Origin: Bordetella genomosp. 13
GTDB taxonomy: Bacteria; Pseudomonadota; Gammaproteobacteria; Burkholderiales; Burkholderiaceae_B
DNA: 64,000 nt
Direction: 5' to 3'
Assembly: GCF_002119665.1 (NCBI RefSeq)
Contig: NZ_CP021111.1
Coordinates: 310,001-374,000, forward strand
Shown: in pieces, positions 60,650 to 64,000 of the stretch
How the letters are laid out: the number at the start of each line of letters is the position of its first letter
How positions within the stretch are numbered: the stretch's first letter is position 1
Made by a program: the position numbers and the translations under genes
Notes under the pieces: generated by a model
Told to the model about the DNA's origin: nothing
Database searches by the model: none
The model's input: only the letters and a program-made list of their open reading frames with translations

Positions 60650-61680
60650 CAGAACCTGCGCCCGCGCGCCAGCAGCCAAAGAAAGAAGGGGCCGCCGATC
60701 AGGCTGGTGACCAGCCCGATGGGCAGTTCGGCCGGGATGACGGCCACGCGGGCCAGCCAGTCGGCCAGCAGCAGCGCCAGCGCGCCGGCCAGCATCGATG
60801 CGGGCATCAGGCGGCGATGATCCGCGCCCAGCGTCATGCGCACCAGATGCGGCACCACCAGCCCCACGAAGCCGATGCCGCCGGTCGCCGCCACCAGCGG
60901 CCCGACGATCAGCGCGGTGGCCACGATGAGCCGGCGGCGCACCGCGACCAGCGCATAGCCCAGGTGTCCGGCCTCGCGCTCGCCCAGCAGCAGCGCGTTC
61001 ATCACGCGCCATTGGGCCAGCAGCCAGGCGGAACACAGCAGCGTCCACGGCCCCAGGAAGGCCAGCAGCCGCCAGTCCGCGCCGGCCAGGCTGCCCATGC
61101 TCCAGAACGTCAGGTCGCGCAGCTGGCTGTCGGAAGCGAGGTAGGTCAAGAGCCCGATCAGGCTGCCCGCCACGGTGTTGATGGCCACGCCCGCCAGCAG
61201 CAGGCCCGCCACGCCGGGCGCGCGCCGGCCCACCAGGTATGCGCACGCCGTGGCCGCCAGGCTGCCCGCGAAGGCGGCCGGCGCGATGACGGCATACCCC
61301 CCGCTGCCCAGGACGATGGCAGCCACCGCGCCCAGCGCGCCGCCGGCGGAGATGCCCACCAGGCCCGGCTCGGCCAGGGGATTGCGGAACAACGCCTGCA
61401 GCGCCGCGCCGCATACGGCCAGCCCGGCGCCCGCCACCGCGGCGAACAGCACGCGGGGCAGCCGTATGTCGATGAGTACATTGCGCCACAGGGCATCGTC
61501 GGGCTGCTGCGACGCGCCCGACCACAGCAGCCGCAGCGCATCGGCCGGCGGAATGCGCACCGCGCCGCTGGCCGCGGCCAGCAGCGCCGTCGCGACGACC
61601 GCCAGCGCCAGGCCGACCAGCGTCGCGTCGATACGCGGTGCGCTAGGCCTGCCCGCCGCGCGCGCCCTGGCCAGCGACAC
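60649..61680 (-). CDS. hmuU: Haemin ABC transporter permease
   Basis: A 343-residue FecCD-type permease with about ten helices. IRLPRVLFAAVAGAGLAVCG and the ATPase-contact LGEREAGHLGY loop are typical. It starts at GTG 61680 inside the 3' end of hmuT (38-bp overlap), longer than other overlaps in this window but without a better start. It moves haem across the inner membrane. Confidence 0.9.
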   Translation of the reverse strand: MSLARARAAGRPSAPRIDATLVGLALAVVATALLAAASGAVRIPPADALRLLWSGASQQPDDALWRNVLIDIRLPRVLFAAVAGAGLAVCGAALQALFRNPLAEPGLVGISAGGALGAVAAIVLGSGGYAVIAPAAFAGSLAATACAYLVGRRAPGVAGLLLAGVAINTVAGSLIGLLTYLASDSQLRDLTFWSMGSLAGADWRLLAFLGPWTLLCSAWLLAQWRVMNALLLGEREAGHLGYALVAVRRRLIVATALIVGPLVAATGGIGFVGLVVPHLVRMTLGADHRRLMPASMLAGALALLLADWLARVAVIPAELPIGLVTSLIGGPFFLWLLARGRRF

Positions 61681-62491
61681 AATCGGTCTCCTTCAGTTGG
61701 CGCACGGCCTGGGGCAGGCGCGGACCGGTGCCCAGCGCCAGGAGGTCGTCCATGACCACGATGCACGACGCGGCGGGCGTGCCCGCCACGCCGGGCATGG
61801 CGCGCAGCTTCTCCAGGCCGCCGGAGGCCTGCAGCGAAGCGCTGGTCACCACCAGCACCTGCGGCCGCAGCGCGCCCATGGCTTCGGCCGACAGCGGCTT
61901 GTACCCCCGCTGGTCCTGCAGCACGTTCGTCAGCCCGGCCAGCTGCAGCACCAGCGCCGCCGCCGTGCCGCCGCCGGCGCCCTGCGGCGTGCCGGTGCGG
62001 TTCATGATCAGCAGCGCGCGGGCGTTCGACGCGGGCAGCGCCTGCACGGCGCGCAGCTCGCGATCGACCGATTCGGCCAATTCGCGGCCGGCCGCTTCCG
62101 CGCCCAGCACGCGCGCGATGTGCTCGATGCGCGCATGCAGCGACTGCACCGAAGGCTGATCGGACACGGTCTCGACCCGCACGCCCACGCTGGACAGCCG
62201 GCGCATCGCCTCGGGCGGACCGGCCTGCTCCGAAGCCAGCACCAGGTCGGGATCGAGGGCGAGCACGCCTTCGGCGGGCACCGCCCGGTAATAGCCCACG
62301 CGCGGCACCTTGGTGGCGGCCTCGGGATACAGGCTGGAGAGATCGTCGCCCACCACGCGCGAGCCCTGGCCCAGCGCGTAGACGATCTCGGTGACGCTGC
62401 CTCCCAGCGTCACCACGCGCTGCTGCGCATGGGCCGGCACTGCCCAGGCCAGGCACGCGCCCAGCAGCAGGGCGATTGCTCGATGCATCAT
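61643..62491 (-). CDS. hmuT: Haemin periplasmic binding protein
   Basis: A 282-residue periplasmic binding protein. The ATG pair at 62491/62488 is preceded by GAGG. The signal peptide ends AHA near residue 22. The mature part has VVTLGGSVTEIVYALG and the haem-binding region VPRVGYYRAVPAEG, as in HmuT. It delivers haem to HmuU. The gene lies 14 bp downstream of hmuS. Confidence 0.9.
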   Translation of the reverse strand: MMHRAIALLLGACLAWAVPAHAQQRVVTLGGSVTEIVYALGQGSRVVGDDLSSLYPEAATKVPRVGYYRAVPAEGVLALDPDLVLASEQAGPPEAMRRLSSVGVRVETVSDQPSVQSLHARIEHIARVLGAEAAGRELAESVDRELRAVQALPASNARALLIMNRTGTPQGAGGGTAAALVLQLAGLTNVLQDQRGYKPLSAEAMGALRPQVLVVTSASLQASGGLEKLRAMPGVAGTPAASCIVVMDDLLALGTGPRLPQAVRQLKETDCVAGQGARGGQA

Positions 62492-62505
62492 GTGCGGTCC
62501 TCTCG

Positions 62506-63552
62506 TCAGGCGGCCAGCGGCTGGCCGCACATGCCCGCCAGCAGGTCGCGCCAGGGCGCCAGTTCGGGCTTGCCGGGCTTGCGGGCGCCGAAGAACTGCA
62601 CGATCAGTTCGCCGTTGGCGGCATACAGCTCCAGCGACGTCACCCAGCCATCGCTGGTGGGCTTGGCCACGACCCATGCCGAATCGATGGCCGTGGTGTC
62701 CAGGTGCAGGTTGAAGCGGGAATCCAGCACGTTGAACCAGGGGCCGGTGCGGCGCAGATTGGCGACGGGGCCGGTGTGGATCTGGATCATGCCGCGGTTG
62801 CCCACGAAGCACATGATGGGCAAGGCCGTGTCGGCGGCGCCCTGCAGCATGCGCTCGACGGTATCGGCGGCCACGGGCTGCGCCAGGTCGGCGCCGGCCG
62901 CGCGCAGGGCGTCCAGCCGGGCGGCCTTGAATTTGCACAGCAGCGGCACGAATTCATGGGTGTCCTGCATGGCAAGCCAGGCTTGGCGCAACGCGTGCGC
63001 ATCGGCGATGGGAGTCGGCGGCTCGGCGGCCGGGTAGGCCTGCACGTCGGGCCAATAGGGCTCGCCGGCATGGCGCGCCACCAGCGTCTCGAAGGCCGCG
63101 CCGTCGCTGGCCTCGGTGCGGTAGACCTTGTGCACGGCCTGGCCCGCGGCGTCGAAGAACTGCAGGCTGTGGCGGCCGTCCTGTTCGACGGCCCAGGCAT
63201 GGCGCCATTGAGCGAAGAACACGCGCAGGTCGATGTCCGGCCCCAGCACCAGGCCGACGGGGCCTTCGGCCTGGATGTCTTCGTAGCGGCCGTGCCGCTC
63301 GTGGACGCACCACTCGTTGCGGGTCAGCGCCATCACCTCGCCCAGCGTGCCCAGCTGGCGGAAGATGGCCTGCGGCTTGCCGGACAGCGGCACCGCGCGC
63401 ACGCCGCCGCAGCCCGCGGCCACCCATTCGGCTTCGGAAACGCCCAGCGCCTGTGCCTGCGCTCGGGCGCGGGCCGCCGTGCCGGCGGCAGCCAGGGCGT
63501 CGTGGCGGGCCCGCAGTTCGGCGGCGCGTCGGGCGTATGTCGGGTCTGTCAT
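62506..63552 (-). CDS. hmuS: Haemin-handling protein HmuS/HemS
   Basis: A 348-residue protein of the HemS family; the ATG at 63552 has AGGAG 8 bases upstream. It has two copies of the HemS fold, with the axial-ligand region NEWCVHERHGRYE and the second repeat FVGNRGMIQIHTGPV, LDSRFNLHLDT. It binds incoming haem in the cytoplasm and passes it on or degrades it. It is the first gene of hmuSTUV; no TonB haem receptor (hmuR/bhuR) lies upstream within the window. Confidence 0.93.
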   Translation of the reverse strand: MTDPTYARRAAELRARHDALAAAGTAARARAQAQALGVSEAEWVAAGCGGVRAVPLSGKPQAIFRQLGTLGEVMALTRNEWCVHERHGRYEDIQAEGPVGLVLGPDIDLRVFFAQWRHAWAVEQDGRHSLQFFDAAGQAVHKVYRTEASDGAAFETLVARHAGEPYWPDVQAYPAAEPPTPIADAHALRQAWLAMQDTHEFVPLLCKFKAARLDALRAAGADLAQPVAADTVERMLQGAADTALPIMCFVGNRGMIQIHTGPVANLRRTGPWFNVLDSRFNLHLDTTAIDSAWVVAKPTSDGWVTSLELYAANGELIVQFFGARKPGKPELAPWRDLLAGMCGQPLAA

Positions 63553-63675
63553 CGCGAGGGCTCCTGGATGCATGCAGGCGCGGGGTGCGCCGGACCGCCC
63601 GCGATCATGAGCCGGCCCGCATGAGAAACGATATCAGTTCCCGATGCCTCGCGCTGTCCCTGTTAACAGGAACGG
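63553..63675. promoter_or_regulatory. Leader of hmuSTUV with palindrome
   Basis: The 123-bp gap between the thioesterase stop and hmuS holds a perfect 12-bp palindrome CCTGTTAACAGG at 63659-63670 and an AT-richer patch near 63621-63640 (reverse strand gatatcgtttctcat) that matches a Fur box only weakly. It should contain the haem operon promoter if there is no upstream gene in the operon. Confidence 0.35.
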
Positions 63676-64000
63676 TCAGCGCAACGGGCCGGCGTCCTGG
63701 ATTTCCTGCTTGATGGTCTCGTGGCGCTTTTCCATTTCCTGGCGCAGCGCGCGCCGCTGCTTGGCGGCCTCGAAACGCTGCCGCTCTTCGAGGGTGCGCA
63801 GCTGCAGCTGAGGCACTTCGATGGGCTGTCCCTTGTCATCCACCGCCACCATGGTGAAGTAGCAGCTGTTGGTGTGGCGCACCAGCTTCTTGCGGATGTC
63901 TTCCGTGACGACCTTGATGCCGATCTCCATCGACGTGCGGCCGGTGTAGTTCACCGATGCCAGGAACGTGACCAGCTCGCCCACGTGAATGGGCTGGCGG
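63676..64000 (-). CDS. Acyl-CoA thioesterase (hotdog fold), C-terminal part
   Basis: The open frame continues past the right edge; about 108 codons to the stop are visible. The visible residues include HVGELVTFLASVNYTGRTSME, the acyl-CoA thioesterase signature, then KLVRHTNSCYFTMVAVDD. The C-terminal 35 residues are charged and helical. Members hydrolyse acyl-CoA to free acid and CoA in the cytoplasm. Its relation to the haem operon is not clear; they are transcribed in the same direction with a 123-bp gap. Confidence 0.9.
   Translation of the reverse strand, partial: RQPIHVGELVTFLASVNYTGRTSMEIGIKVVTEDIRKKLVRHTNSCYFTMVAVDDKGQPIEVPQLQLRTLEERQRFEAAKQRRALRQEMEKRHETIKQEIQDAGPLR

Noticed and set aside
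63553..63675. Fur box before hmuS
   Set aside because: The best match has only about half the consensus positions; not strong enough to call as a site.

Overview
The window is GC-rich, densely coded DNA that looks like a chromosomal segment of a Bordetella/Achromobacter-type betaproteobacterium (Alcaligenaceae). The main pointers are four separate Bug/TctC periplasmic solute receptors plus a TctBA permease pair, a hmu/bhu-type haem uptake operon, many LysR regulators beside small catabolic gene sets, and very frequent ATGA/GTGA stop-start overlaps. I saw no rRNA, tRNA, CRISPR array, insertion sequence or phage gene. Every assignment rests on reading motifs and gene order; no database search was run.

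Layout. 1-161: edge fragment of a MOT1-type sulfate/molybdate transporter, then about 800 bp without a convincing gene. 979-6098: GtrA flippase, GT2 polyprenyl-phosphate glycosyltransferase and ArnT-like transferase (a three-gene envelope glycan or lipid A modification cassette), followed by a response regulator and a tail-to-tail histidine kinase. 6546-12490: leftward operon GNAT - DUF3141 (PhaC-like) - phosphotransacylase - AckA - FabI. 12742-17668: an unrecognised protein with a nuclease-like motif, a Bug receptor, and a talarate/galactarate dehydratase divergent from a LacI regulator, with two identical operators between them. 17755-18304: a toxin-antitoxin pair. 18438-25362: two catabolic sets, (i) Bug plus amidase with a divergent LysR and (ii) FAD monooxygenase, DUF3237 and Bug with a divergent MarR. 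25403-34016: LysR / fused indolepyruvate ferredoxin oxidoreductase, then LysR, Bug and a swivel-first aconitase-family enzyme.

34060-39267: RraA-like protein with a GT8-like glycosyltransferase, HxlR / glutathione S-transferase, and TctB-TctA ending in a strong terminator. 39313-43020: NAD cluster (NadM-Nudix, NadE, nicotinamidase-like hydrolase). 43133-49701: tripartite RND efflux operon (adaptor, pump, outer-membrane factor) with a divergent TetR and operator palindromes. 49735-51785: His/Asp-rich repeat protein and a PepSY membrane protein, probably metal-linked. 51846-56625: azoreductase and GNAT / MocR, AhpD-like protein, zinc-type alcohol dehydrogenase, DUF4168 protein.

56797-59787: a compact alkylation-damage operon (Oxygenase-NA type 2OG oxygenase, AlkB, Ada, and a second oxygenase-like protein). 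Two members are unusual: Ada has lost all four zinc/phosphotriester cysteines while keeping the O6-methylguanine methyltransferase cysteine, and the last protein resembles the first oxygenase but has no iron ligands. 59852-63552: haem operon hmuSTUV without an adjacent TonB receptor. 63676-64000: an acyl-CoA thioesterase cut by the right edge. The most interesting targets are the Ada/oxygenase set, the PhaC-like/acyl-phosphate operon, the paired LacI operators and the nuclease-like protein at 12742.
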